A DNA stretch of 64,000 bases from CAXMMR01 sp965198995 (GCA_965198995.1 CBDAQG010000002.1:1612001-1676000), one strand, 5' to 3'. Positions 51,114-61,749 are shown, numbered from the stretch's first letter. Translations and numbers: made by a program. Notes: generated by a model not told the origin, from the letters alone.

Positions 51114-51446
51114 ATGTGTCGCTTGCTGGCCGGCCTGATCGTGGTGTGCTCGCTCGCCGCCTGCACGCAGAGCACGGTCGGGCAGGGTGGGTTCGGGCGG
51201 GTCTCCAGCCTGTATGCGGTGCGGGACGCCTATGCGATCGCGCATGGCATGGCGTTCAGCTATGCGGGCTCGGACGATGCGGAGCCGGCGGTGGTCGCTG
51301 AGCTGGTGCGGCTGGACGCGCGGGCGCTGGAGGCGGTGCGATCGATGGAGCGCTCGCCACAGGGGGCGGCGCAGGCGCGCGAGACGGCGGACGCGGTGGC
51401 GGCGCTGACCGACTTCGCGGCGCGCCAGACCAGCACGCCGCAGTAG
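51114..51446 (+). CDS. Small putative lipoprotein
   Basis: 110 aa. Strong ribosome site CAGGAGG. N-terminal MCRLLAGLIVVCSLAACTQS has a lipobox (L-A-A-C), so probably acylated at Cys17. Mature part helical (YAVRDAYAIAHGMAFSYAGS, VVAELVRLDARALEAVRSME). It lies five bases before the orphan ABC ATPase gene and is probably cotranscribed. Confidence 0.65.
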   Translation: MCRLLAGLIVVCSLAACTQSTVGQGGFGRVSSLYAVRDAYAIAHGMAFSYAGSDDAEPAVVAELVRLDARALEAVRSMERSPQGAAQARETADAVAALTDFAARQTSTPQ

Positions 51447-51451
51447 CCGCG

Positions 51452-52570
51452 ATGAGGATCCAGGCCGCCCTCGCCGGCGCCGCCCCGGCGCGCTTCATCA
51501 GCCTGCGCGACCTGACGGTGCGGCAGGGCAAGATGATCCGGCTGGACGACATCTCGCTGACGGTGCGGCCGGGCGAGGTGATGTGCCTGCTGGGGCGGGC
51601 GGGCGCGGGCAAGAGCCTGCTGCTGGCGACGTTTGCCGGCCGGATCAGGCCGCTGACCGGGGCCATGCTGGTGGATGGGCGGACGCTGAAGCGGCCGGGC
51701 GGGCTGAAGCGGCTGGCGTGCCTGAGCGGGGCGGTGCGGCCGCCGGGGCGCAATGCCGGCGCGGCGGTGCGCAAGCTGGCGCATCTGCGGCGGCGCGAGG
51801 CGGTGGCGCTGGTGCCGCCGGTGCTGGAGCAGCTCGGGCTCAGCGAGCAGGCGGCGGCGGGGCCGCGGACGCTGTCGCCGGGCGGGCAGGCGGCGTTGTG
51901 TCTGGCCGGGATCCTGCTGCGCCGGATGCGGCTGCTGCTGATCGACGACCCGACGCTGGGCGGGCTTGACGAGCCGATGCGGCTGGCGCTGCCGCAGCTG
52001 CTGCGCGAGGCGGCCGCGGATGGCCGGGCGGTGATCTTTGCCACGCGCGATGCGCGGCTGGCGCTGGCGGCGGCGGACCGGGTGGTGCTGCTCGAGCAGG
52101 GTCGGATCGTGCAGGATGGCACGCCGCAGGCGCTGTATGAGCGGCCGTATGATGCTCGGGCGGCGCGCCTGCTCGGGCCGGCCAACCTGCTGTCCGGGCT
52201 GGTGCGGGAGGCGCGGCAGGGGGGCTTCATCTGGTCGGGCGGGGGCGGGCGGTTCGTGCAGTATCTGCAGGACGAGGAGGCGCGGCCGCGGCTGGGCAGC
52301 GCGGTCATGCTGTGTCTGCGGCCGGAGCGGGTGGTGCTGCTCGAGCCGGAGGGGGCGGCCGATAACCGGTTGGGCGGGACGGTGACGGAGGCCGGCGGCG
52401 CGGGCTCGTCGCTGCGGTTGCGGGTGGCGACGGGGCTCGGCGAGGTGACGGTGCTGATGCCGTCGTGGCGGGCCGGCGGGCTGCCGCAGGTGGGCGAGGC
52501 GGTGACGCTGGCCTGGGCCTCGGACGCGGCGTCAGTGCTGAGCGAGGATCCTCGGGAGCTGGTGGGCTAG
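51452..52570 (+). CDS. Degenerate PotA/MalK-like ABC ATPase with TOBE domain
   Basis: 372 aa. Overall layout of a sugar/polyamine importer ATPase: NBD ~15-240, TOBE-like ~285-370 (MLCLRPERVVLLEPEG). Walker A is intact (LLGRAGAGKSLLLATF) but other motifs are altered: no Gln at the Q-loop position (LACLSGAVRPPGRN), signature LSPGGQAALCLAG in place of LSGGQ-Q-R, Walker B LLLIDDPTLGGLD with Asp for the catalytic Glu, and ATRDARLAL with Arg at the H-loop. No permease or binding protein nearby. May be a non-hydrolysing regulator; role unknown. Confidence 0.8.
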   Translation: MRIQAALAGAAPARFISLRDLTVRQGKMIRLDDISLTVRPGEVMCLLGRAGAGKSLLLATFAGRIRPLTGAMLVDGRTLKRPGGLKRLACLSGAVRPPGRNAGAAVRKLAHLRRREAVALVPPVLEQLGLSEQAAAGPRTLSPGGQAALCLAGILLRRMRLLLIDDPTLGGLDEPMRLALPQLLREAAADGRAVIFATRDARLALAAADRVVLLEQGRIVQDGTPQALYERPYDARAARLLGPANLLSGLVREARQGGFIWSGGGGRFVQYLQDEEARPRLGSAVMLCLRPERVVLLEPEGAADNRLGGTVTEAGGAGSSLRLRVATGLGEVTVLMPSWRAGGLPQVGEAVTLAWASDAASVLSEDPRELVG

Positions 52571-52729
52571 GAAGGCCAGGGGCTTTGCCCCTGGATCCCA
52601 TTAAAGGCGGAGCCTTTAAAATCTATTTGTTATCCATGACTCGTTGGCAAGATCGACGCCGGAGTGGGGCAAAGGGTTCGATTGTGCACAGCGCAGTTGA
52701 AAGGCTCACGGAGGGGGGCTGGCCTTCGT
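52571..52729. repeat. Family G composite with nested module
   Basis: Type I (GGCCAGGGGCTTTGCCCC, AAAGGCGGAGCCTTT), spacer TTGTTATCCATGACTC, then GGAGTGGGGCAAAGGGTTCG...TTGAAAGGCTCACGGAGG, a damaged copy of the nested module, ending in CTGGCCTTC. Between convergent ABC ATPase and small membrane protein genes. Confidence 0.75.
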
Positions 52730-52954
52730 TCAAGGCTCAAGCTGACGGGCGAGTTTCTTGCCTTGCCACCAGCCGATGATCGCGCCGGCCGGGGCGCCGG
52801 GGATGATCAGCAGCAGGCCGAGGGGCTGGCCGTTGGCGAGCAGGTCCATGCCGACGCCGAGCATCAGCCCGCCGATCAGGGCGCCGGCGACGCCGGAGGA
52901 GACAGCCAGCCAGAGGATTTCCGCGCGCGTGACCATGGCTTGGCTAGGTGTCAC
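52730..52954 (-). CDS. Small glycine-zipper membrane protein
   Basis: 74 aa from GTG 52954 (or 68 from ATG 52936). Two hydrophobic segments: ILWLAVSSGVAGALIGGLML and PLGLLLIIPGAPAGAIIGWW with small-residue (Gly/Ala) spacing, ending KKLARQLEP. No family assigned. Divergent from rpsD. Confidence 0.55.
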   Translation of the reverse strand: MTPSQAMVTRAEILWLAVSSGVAGALIGGLMLGVGMDLLANGQPLGLLLIIPGAPAGAIIGWWQGKKLARQLEP

Positions 52955-52966
52955 CGACGGCTTCGT

Positions 52967-52993
52967 TTGACAATGCTGCGGCGCGCTTATAAG
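52967..52993 (+). promoter_or_regulatory. Candidate promoter of rpsD
   Basis: TTGACA (52967-52972, perfect -35), 15-base spacer, TATAAG (52988-52993). It would give a ~125-base leader with several GC-rich hairpins (for example GCCGC...GCGGC around 53041-53065), which might take part in S4 autoregulation. Confidence 0.5.
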
Positions 52994-53126
52994 AGCGCGG
53001 CCACTGCCGGGAACGTGGACGCACCTTCGGGGTGTGATCCCGCCGCTTCGCTTTGCGGCCTACCGGTGCAACAAGCCATATCAGGTCCAGCAAATGGGCC
53101 GGCGGCATTGAAGAAGGAACGGGCGC

Positions 53127-53744
53127 ATGACCAAGCGCACGGAGAGCAAGTACAAGATCAACCGCCGTCTCGGCGTCAATCTCTGGGGACGCGCGAAGTC
53201 GCCGGTGAACAAGCGCGAGTATGGGCCGGGCCAGCACGGGCAGCGGCGCAAGCAGAAGCCGTCGGACTACAACATCCAGCTGGTCGCCAAGCAGAAGCTC
53301 AAGGGCTACTACGGCAACATCAGCGAGAAGCAGTTCCGCAAGTACTACGAGGAGGCAGTGCGCCGGAAGGGCGACACCTCGGAGAATTTGATCGAGCTGC
53401 TGGAGCGGCGGCTGGATGCGGTCGTGTATCGGCTGAAGTTCGCGATCACGCCGTTCGCGTCGCGGCAGTTCGTCAACCATGGGCACCTGACGGTGAACGG
53501 GCGGAAGGTGAACATTGCGTCGTTCCTGGTGCGCGATGGCGACGTGATCGAGGTGCGGGAGAAATCCAAGCAGCTCGCGGTGGTGCTGGACGCCACGCAG
53601 TCGGCCGAGCGGGACGTGCCGGACTATCTCGAGGTTGATCATCGGGCGATGAAGGGGCGGTTCGCGCGGGCGCCGAAGCTGACCGACGTGCCGTATCCGG
53701 TGGCGATGGAGCCGAACCTGGTGGTCGAGTACTACTCGCGCTGA
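53127..53744 (+). CDS. rpsD: 30S ribosomal protein S4
   Basis: 205 aa. MTKRTESKYKINRRLGVNLW, KSPVNKREYGPGQHGQRRKQ, then S4 RNA-binding domain (LLERRLDAVVYRLKFAITPF, RQFVNHGHLTVNGRKVNIAS). One of the primary 16S rRNA binders. Ribosome site GAAGAAGGAACGGG before ATG. It stands alone rather than in an rpsM/rpsK/rpoA operon, as usual in alphaproteobacteria. Confidence 0.97.
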   Translation: MTKRTESKYKINRRLGVNLWGRAKSPVNKREYGPGQHGQRRKQKPSDYNIQLVAKQKLKGYYGNISEKQFRKYYEEAVRRKGDTSENLIELLERRLDAVVYRLKFAITPFASRQFVNHGHLTVNGRKVNIASFLVRDGDVIEVREKSKQLAVVLDATQSAERDVPDYLEVDHRAMKGRFARAPKLTDVPYPVAMEPNLVVEYYSR

Positions 53745-53833
53745 CGTCGGCGGGTTTGGCCAGGCGGGGCTGGCGCCGGTGCGCCAGCCCCGTTCTGCTT
53801 TCGGCGGCATCGGCAAAGCGGTAGATTGCGACG

Positions 53834-56068
53834 ATGGCGATCGATGACGACAGCGAGTTGCGGATCCTGCGCACTGCCGTGGCAGAGCAGGAGGCGACGA
53901 TCCAGGAGCTCGAGGGCAAGCTGGCCGAGGCGGAGGGCAGGCACCAGGCGGTGCGGCGCCGGCTGGGCGGGCTCTCGGCGGTGCAGGACGTGGTGGAGGC
54001 GCTGGACCGGGAGCGCCGGGTCGTCACCGAGCAGTGGCTGCGGCGCGAGCTGGCGGCGGCGGCGGAGCGGACCGAGCGGACGCTGGATCACCTGCGGCGC
54101 GAGCTGGCCTATGCCAAGTCCGAGCGCGAGATCATCACCGGCTCGACGCTGTGGCGGGTGATGCAGCCGTTGCGCCGGGTGGCGCACCGAATTCCGGCGC
54201 CGTTGCGCGGCGGCCTGCGGCGGTCCGGCGGGCTGGCGGTGGCGGCGGCGACGGGCCGGCTTGGCCGGGTGCTGCGCGATGGCGGTGCGGCGCCCGCGCG
54301 GCGGCAGGAGACGCATTACCAGCGCTGGGCGCGCGAATACGACACCCTCGATGAGCGGGATCGGAACGCGATCAGAACGGAGATTGTGACCCTGGCGTCG
54401 CATCCGCTGATCTCGGTCGTGATCCCCGCCTATGAGACGGACGAGGCGTATCTGCGCGCGGCGATTGAGAGCGTGCGGGCGCAGCTCTACGAAAATTGGG
54501 AGCTGTGCATCGCCGACGATGCGTCCCCGAGCCCGGATGTGTGGGCGCTGCTGCAGGAGTTTGCCGGCGAGGACAGCCGGATCAGGATCGTGCGGCGGGA
54601 TGAGAATGGTCATATCGCGGCCGCGACGAACTCAGCGCTCGAGCTTGCCACCGGCGACTACGTGGCGCTGATGGATCATGACGATTTGTTGCCGGAGCAT
54701 GCGCTCTACGAGGTCGCGCGCGAGCTTGCCGCGTATCCCGAGACCGACGTGATCTACTCCGACGAGGACGGCATCGATGCCGAGGGGCTACGCTTCGAGC
54801 CGTATTTCAAGACCGACTGGAACCTCGACCTGCTGCATGGCCACAACATGGTCAGCCATCTTGGGGTTTACCGTCGCAGCCTGCTTGCCGAGCTGGGCGG
54901 CATGCGGGTCGGCTATGAGGGCAGCCAGGATTATGACCTGGTGCTGCGCGCCTTCGAGCGTTGCGGAGCGGCGCGCATCCGGCACATTCCGGCGATCCTG
55001 TATCATTGGCGGAAGGGTCAGGGCTCGTTTTCGCAGAGCTGGATGGATCGTTGCGTGGCCAGCGCCAAGCGGGCCATGGGCGAGCATCTGGAGCGCACCG
55101 GCAGCGGCGCGCGGGTGACCGGCAACCCGTCGGTTGCGCAGTGGCTGCGGGTGGTGCATCCGCTGCCGCGGGAGCTGCCGCTGGTTTCGGTGATCATTCC
55201 GACCAAGGATCGGGCGGTGCTGCTCGAGCGCTGCATCGACGGGGTGCTCAACCGCACCAACTACGCCAACGTCGAGATCCTGATCGTCGACAACGGCAGC
55301 ACCGAGCCGGCCGCGCTCGCGCTGCTGGACAAGCTGGCGGCGGATGAGCGGGTGCGGGTGCTGCATTGGCCTGGCATGTTCAACTACCCGGCGCTGAACA
55401 ACGAGGCGGTGCGGCACGCCGCCGGCGAGATCCTGCTGCTGCTCAACAACGACGTCGACGTGATCGACGGTGAGTGGCTGGTCGAGATGGTCTCGCAGGC
55501 GCGGCGGCCGGAGATCGGCGCGGTCGGCGCCAAGCTGCTGTATCCGGATGGCAGGGTGCAGCATGCGGGCGTCGTCGTCGGCATGGGTGGCGTTGCCGGC
55601 CATCAATATGTCGGCAGCCGTGGCGACGATCCTGGCTATTTCGGCCATCTCTGCCTGGTGCGCGACGTGTGGGCGGTCACCGCGGCGTGCCTGGCGATCC
55701 GGCGCGAGACCTACCTCACGGTCGGCGGGCTCGACGCGCAGAACCTCAGCGTCGCCTTCAACGATGTCGATTTCTGCTTGCGCGTCGTCGAGCGAGGCCT
55801 GCGTAATTTGTGGACGCCGTATGCGACGCTGTACCACCTCGAGAGCGTCTCGCGCGGCGTGGACACCGACCCGGTGCGGCATGCTCGCTTTGCCCGCGAG
55901 GTTGCCTATATGCACCAGCGCTGGGGGCACGTGCTGCAGCGGGACCCGTTCTTCAGCCCCAACTTCACGCTCAACTCCGGCCAGAACGAGTTTGCCTTTC
56001 CGCCGCGCCGGCCGCGCCCGTGGCAGACCGGCAATTGGTCCGGCGGGATGACGGAGGCGGCGCGATGA
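53834..56068 (+). CDS. Two-domain GT2 glycosyltransferase with N-terminal coiled coil
   Basis: 744 aa. N-terminal coiled coil (about 5-105; LRRELAYAKSEREIITGSTL, WRVMQPLRRVA, the pattern of O-antigen/rhamnan GTs). First GT2 domain ~193-440: ISVVIPAYETDEAYLRAAIE, LCIADDASPSPDVW, VALMDHDDLLPEHALYEV. Second GT2 domain ~455-700: VSVIIPTKDRAVLLERCIDG, EILIVDNGSTEPAAL, ILLLLNNDVDVIDGEWL, GHQYVGSRGDDPGYFGH. Probably polymerises a cell-surface polysaccharide. It is not in a polysaccharide cluster; its stop overlaps prfC by 4 bases. Confidence 0.9.
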   Translation: MAIDDDSELRILRTAVAEQEATIQELEGKLAEAEGRHQAVRRRLGGLSAVQDVVEALDRERRVVTEQWLRRELAAAAERTERTLDHLRRELAYAKSEREIITGSTLWRVMQPLRRVAHRIPAPLRGGLRRSGGLAVAAATGRLGRVLRDGGAAPARRQETHYQRWAREYDTLDERDRNAIRTEIVTLASHPLISVVIPAYETDEAYLRAAIESVRAQLYENWELCIADDASPSPDVWALLQEFAGEDSRIRIVRRDENGHIAAATNSALELATGDYVALMDHDDLLPEHALYEVARELAAYPETDVIYSDEDGIDAEGLRFEPYFKTDWNLDLLHGHNMVSHLGVYRRSLLAELGGMRVGYEGSQDYDLVLRAFERCGAARIRHIPAILYHWRKGQGSFSQSWMDRCVASAKRAMGEHLERTGSGARVTGNPSVAQWLRVVHPLPRELPLVSVIIPTKDRAVLLERCIDGVLNRTNYANVEILIVDNGSTEPAALALLDKLAADERVRVLHWPGMFNYPALNNEAVRHAAGEILLLLNNDVDVIDGEWLVEMVSQARRPEIGAVGAKLLYPDGRVQHAGVVVGMGGVAGHQYVGSRGDDPGYFGHLCLVRDVWAVTAACLAIRRETYLTVGGLDAQNLSVAFNDVDFCLRVVERGLRNLWTPYATLYHLESVSRGVDTDPVRHARFAREVAYMHQRWGHVLQRDPFFSPNFTLNSGQNEFAFPPRRPRPWQTGNWSGGMTEAAR

Positions 56069-57600
56069 GCATCGAGACGGAGATCGCGCGGCGGCGGACG
56101 TTCGCGATCATTTCGCATCCCGATGCCGGCAAGACGACGCTGACCGAGCGGCTGCTGCGGCTGGGCGGGGCGATCCAGCTCGCCGGCAACGTGCGCGCCA
56201 AGGGCGAGCGTCGTCGCACCCGCTCGGACTGGATGGGCATCGAGCGCGATCGCGGCATTTCCGTCGTCACCTCGGTGATGACGTTCGAGCATGCCGGCTG
56301 CGTGTTCAACCTGCTCGACACGCCCGGCCACGAGGATTTCTCGGAAGACACCTACCGCACGCTCACCGCGGTCGACAGCGCGGTGATGGTGATCGACGCG
56401 GCCAAGGGGATCGAGGCGCGGACGCGCAAGCTGTTCGAAATCTGCCGGTTGCGCGACATTCCGATCATTACGTTCATCAACAAGATGGACCGTGAGTCGC
56501 GCGACGTCTTCGAGCTGCTCGACGAAGTCTCAAGCAGCCTTGCGCTCGACACGGCGCCGCTCACCTGGCCGGTCGGACGGGCGTCCGACTTCATCGGCAC
56601 CTACGATGTGCGCACGCGCGAGACGCGGCTGACCACGCAGGTCGGCCAGTCCGATCCCCGGATGGCGGCGCTCGGCGAGGAGATCGACCTGGTGCGCTCG
56701 GCGCTGCCCGAGTGGGATCCGGCCGCCTTTGCCGCCGGCCACCTCACGCCGGTCTATTTCGGCAGCGCCATGCGCGAGATCGGCGTCGCCGACCTGCTCG
56801 GCGCGCTCGCCGAATACGGGCCGCCGCCGCGCGCGCAATCCGCCGACACCCGAATCGTCGAGGCGAGCGAGGTAGCGCTGACCGCACTGGTGTTCAAGAT
56901 CCAGGCGAACATGGACCCCAACCACCGCGACCGCATCGCCTTCGCCCGGATCTGCTCGGGACGGCTGGAGCGCGGCATGCGGCTGCGCCAGGTGCGCACC
57001 GGCAAGCAGATCCCGCTGCATGCGCCGCAGTTCTTCTTTGCCCGCGACCGGCAGGTCGCCGACGAGGCGTTCGCCGGCGACGTCGTCGGCATCCCCAACC
57101 ACGGCACGCTGCGCATCGGCGACACGCTCACCGACAACGAGACGCTGAACTTTCTCGGCGTGCCGCATTTCGCGCCGGAGATCCTCCGCCGCGTCAGCCT
57201 CAACGACGCCATGAAGGCCAAGAAGCTGAGACAGGCGCTGCAGGAGCTTGCCGAGGAGGGGGTGGTGCAGCTGTTCCGGCCGCGCGACGGCAGCCAGCCA
57301 ATCGTCGGCGTGGTCGGCACGCTGCAGCTCGACGTGCTGCAGGCGCGGCTCGCCGGCGAATACGGCGTCGCGATCAGCTTCGAAAACACGCCCTACAGCC
57401 TGGCACGCTGGGTGAGCGGCGATCGTATCAGGCTGGAGCTGTTTCAGGATGCGAACCGGACGGCCATGGCGGACGATATCGATGGCGATCCGGTCTATCT
57501 GGCGAGCTCGGCCTTCATGATGAAGCGGACGGCCGAGATGAGTAGCGAGCTGACGTTCCGGGATATTAAGGATGGGAGAGCGGAGGCCGTTGCGGCCTGA
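56065..57600 (+). CDS. prfC: Peptide chain release factor 3
   Basis: 511 aa translational GTPase that recycles RF1/RF2. G1 AIISHPDAGKTTLTERLLRL, G2 GIERDRGISVVTSVMTF, G3 LLDTPGHEDFSEDTYR, G4 TFINKMDRESRDVFELL. Then domain II and VGVVGTLQLDVLQARLAGEY. ATG 56065 overlaps the glycosyltransferase stop as ATGA. Downstream is a family A pair. Confidence 0.96.
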   Translation: MSIETEIARRRTFAIISHPDAGKTTLTERLLRLGGAIQLAGNVRAKGERRRTRSDWMGIERDRGISVVTSVMTFEHAGCVFNLLDTPGHEDFSEDTYRTLTAVDSAVMVIDAAKGIEARTRKLFEICRLRDIPIITFINKMDRESRDVFELLDEVSSSLALDTAPLTWPVGRASDFIGTYDVRTRETRLTTQVGQSDPRMAALGEEIDLVRSALPEWDPAAFAAGHLTPVYFGSAMREIGVADLLGALAEYGPPPRAQSADTRIVEASEVALTALVFKIQANMDPNHRDRIAFARICSGRLERGMRLRQVRTGKQIPLHAPQFFFARDRQVADEAFAGDVVGIPNHGTLRIGDTLTDNETLNFLGVPHFAPEILRRVSLNDAMKAKKLRQALQELAEEGVVQLFRPRDGSQPIVGVVGTLQLDVLQARLAGEYGVAISFENTPYSLARWVSGDRIRLELFQDANRTAMADDIDGDPVYLASSAFMMKRTAEMSSELTFRDIKDGRAEAVAA

Positions 57601-57611
57601 AGGAAGCAAGC

Positions 57612-57770
57612 GCTTCTTTTTTGAAAAAAAGAAGCAAAAAACTTTTGTCAGTTTAGATGTGCTTTGACCAGGGCGAAGCCTTTTTATGGCTTGACGGCTC
57701 GGCTTTGCCTTCGCGGCGGTGGTGCTCTTAGGGATAAGAGTTTTTTGGTTCTTTTTTTCAAAAAAGAACC
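57612..57770. terminator. Family A AT-rich facing pair
   Basis: GCTTCTTTTTTGAAAAAAAG... hairpin (57612-57635) + AAAAAACTTTT; ~100-base spacer; AGTTTTTTGGTTC hairpin (57747-57770). Between convergent prfC and grxD; probably a bidirectional terminator. Confidence 0.6.
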
Positions 57771-57783
57771 GCTTCCTTTTTGT

Positions 57784-58116
57784 CTACGCCGCCTGCTGAT
57801 GCGGAATGTCCTTCTCCGCCAGCAGCGTCTCCAGCTCGCCAGACTGATACATTTCCGTCACGATGTCGCAGCCACCGACGAACTCGCCGCTGACGAAGAG
57901 CTGCGGCACGGTTGGCCAGTTCGAGAAGGCCTTAATGCCTTCGCGCAGTTCCGCGTCTTCCAGCACGTTGGCGGTCTTGAAGGGCACTTTCAGGTGCGAC
58001 AGGATCTGCACCACGCGGGCGGAGAAGCCGCATTGCGGGAACATCGCGTCGCCCTTCATGTAGAGCATGACGGGGGTGGCGCTGATTTCGCTCTGGATGC
58101 GCTCTTGGATGCTCAT
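57784..58116 (-). CDS. grxD: Monothiol glutaredoxin
   Basis: 110 aa. MSIQERIQSEISATPVMLYM, CGFS active site in KGDAMFPQCGFSARVVQI, WPTVPQLFVSGEFVGGCDIV. Works with BolA in Fe-S trafficking. ATG 58116 overlaps the bolA stop by 4 bases; a classic bolA-grxD pair. Confidence 0.96.
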   Translation of the reverse strand: MSIQERIQSEISATPVMLYMKGDAMFPQCGFSARVVQILSHLKVPFKTANVLEDAELREGIKAFSNWPTVPQLFVSGEFVGGCDIVTEMYQSGELETLLAEKDIPHQQAA

Positions 58117-58370
58117 GGCGTGATCTCCTTGTGCAAGGCGGTGGGGGCGGAGGTTTGCAGCGCGAGGGCGTGCAGGACGCCGCCCATGCGGCCGCCCAGG
58201 GCGGCATAGACGAGCTGGTGTTGCTGGACGCGGGAGCGGCCGCGGAACTGCTCGCTGACGACGGTGGCGGCGTAGTGGTCGCCGTCACCGACCAGGTCCT
58301 CGACGCTGACCGTCGCGTCAGGGAAGCCGGCGCGGATCAGCGCCTCGATCTCGCTCGCCGCCATCGGCAT
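58113..58370 (-). CDS. bolA: BolA family protein
   Basis: 85 aa. IEALIRAGFPDATVSVEDLV, GDHYAATVVSEQFRGRSRVQ, QHQLVYAALGGRMGGVLHAL with the conserved His. Partner of the CGFS glutaredoxin encoded next. Starts 3 bases after the purL stop. Confidence 0.95.
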   Translation of the reverse strand: MPMAASEIEALIRAGFPDATVSVEDLVGDGDHYAATVVSEQFRGRSRVQQHQLVYAALGGRMGGVLHALALQTSAPTALHKEITP

Positions 58371-58373
58371 CGG

Positions 58374-60551
<2,178 letters not shown>

Positions 60552-60581
60552 GGGGGGATCCTCATGGTGGGCTGGGCGGAC

Positions 60582-60868
60582 GGAAGGCGAGGGCTCTGCC
60601 CTCGACCCGCTGGGGCCCGCGGCCCCAGACCCCACTTCGTGTACGGGCTCGACTGGCTCTTTCTAACTTGCTTGGCGACGCCATTCATCCCGGCTCGACA
60701 CGGCACCAGCCTCGCTGGTGGGACATGGATAATGAACGGAGTTCAAGGGCTCCGCCGTCGTGCGCAGCACGCCTTCGCGTGATGATGGGGTCAAGGGGCG
60801 GAGTAAGCTAAAGGTTCCGAGTGCGCGACGCGCAGTTGAGAGGCTTACGGAGGGAACGCCCCTTGCCT
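60582..60868. repeat. Family G composite with two nested modules
   Basis: Type II unit at 60582-60632; spacer; then from ~60735 an inverted type I in which both hairpins are interrupted: the second by CGTCGTGCGCAGCACG..., the first by GGAGTAAGCTAAAGG...GAGAGGCTTACGGAGG. The most complex copy in the window; it fills the gene-free stretch 60552-60872 between purQ and purL. Confidence 0.82.
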
Positions 60869-60872
60869 TGCC

Positions 60873-61529
60873 TCAAGCCGCTAAGGCTTTGAACAGAGTG
60901 AGGCCGTCCGTGCCGCCGGTCACCACGTCGACGATGTTCTCCGGGTGGGGCATCAGGCCGAGCACGCGCAGGTTTTCGCTGAGGATGCCGGCAATGGCGT
61001 TGCGGCTGCCATTGAGGTTGGCGCCGACGTAGCGGAAGGCGACGCGGCCGTCTTCCACGCGAGCGATGGTGTCGTCGTCGGCGGTGTAGTTGCCGTCGCC
61101 GTGGGCCATCGGCGCCTGGAAGGTTTCGCCCGGCTGCCAGCCACGGGTGAAGGCGGTGTCGGTGCGTTCGCAGCGCAGGGTGCAGTCGCGCGAGATGAAG
61201 CGCAGGCCGGCGTTGCGGAGCAGGGCGCCGGGCAGCAGGCCGGCTTCGGTGAGGATCTGAAAGCCGTTGCAGACGCCGAGGACGTAGCCGCCGCGGGCGG
61301 CGTGGTCGGCGACGGCTTGCATGATCGGCGAGCGGGCGGCCATGGCGCCGGAGCGCAGGTAGTCGCCGTGGCTGAAGCCGCCGGGCAGCACGATGAGGTC
61401 GAGGCCGGCGGGCAGCGTGGTCTCGCGGTGCCAGAGCAGGGTCGGCGGACGGCCGGTGCCGCGGGTGAGGGCGGTCGCCATGTCGCGCTCGCGGTTGGTG
61501 CCGGGGAAGAGGATAATCGCGCTGTTCAC
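60873..61529 (-). CDS. purQ: Phosphoribosylformylglycinamidine synthase subunit PurQ
   Basis: 218 aa from GTG 61529. Class I glutaminase: IILFPGTNRERDMATAL, LIVLPGGFSHGDYLRSG, nucleophile Cys in VLGVCNGFQILTEAGLLPG, final LMPHPENIVD with His/Glu of the triad. It supplies NH3 to PurL. purS is not seen next to it; upstream is a repeat block then an unrelated gene. Confidence 0.96.
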   Translation of the reverse strand: MNSAIILFPGTNRERDMATALTRGTGRPPTLLWHRETTLPAGLDLIVLPGGFSHGDYLRSGAMAARSPIMQAVADHAARGGYVLGVCNGFQILTEAGLLPGALLRNAGLRFISRDCTLRCERTDTAFTRGWQPGETFQAPMAHGDGNYTADDDTIARVEDGRVAFRYVGANLNGSRNAIAGILSENLRVLGLMPHPENIVDVVTGGTDGLTLFKALAA

Positions 61530-61561
61530 GGCGGATTTTTGCCGCAGGCAGCCGGGAAAAG

Positions 61562-61742
61562 AAAGGCCAGGGGCTTTCCCTCCGTGAGCCCTTCCAACGG
61601 CGCTTCGCGCCGTCGGAACCTTGGGGCTCACTCCGCCCCTGGACCCCATTAAACGCGAAGCCTTTAAAATCCATTCCTTAGTAATGCGGGTCTGGGGGCG
61701 CTGCCCCCAGCGTAGTCCAGAGGCAGAGCCTCTGGCCTTCCT
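61562..61742. repeat. Family G composite with nested module
   Basis: Type I whose first hairpin GGCCAGGGGC...GCCCCTGG is split by CCCTCCGTGAGCCCTTCC-AACGGCG...CGCCGT-CGGAACC...GGCTCACTCC, then AAACGCGAAGCCTTT, short spacer, then inverted type II (CTGGGGGCGCTGCCCCCAG, CCAGAGGCAGAGCCTCTGG). Confidence 0.85.
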
Positions 61743-61749
61743 TATTCAC

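Noticed and set aside
52994..53126. Riboswitch in the rpsD leader
   Set aside because: Hairpins are present but match no riboswitch consensus I know; ribosomal-protein autoregulation is the only plausible reading.
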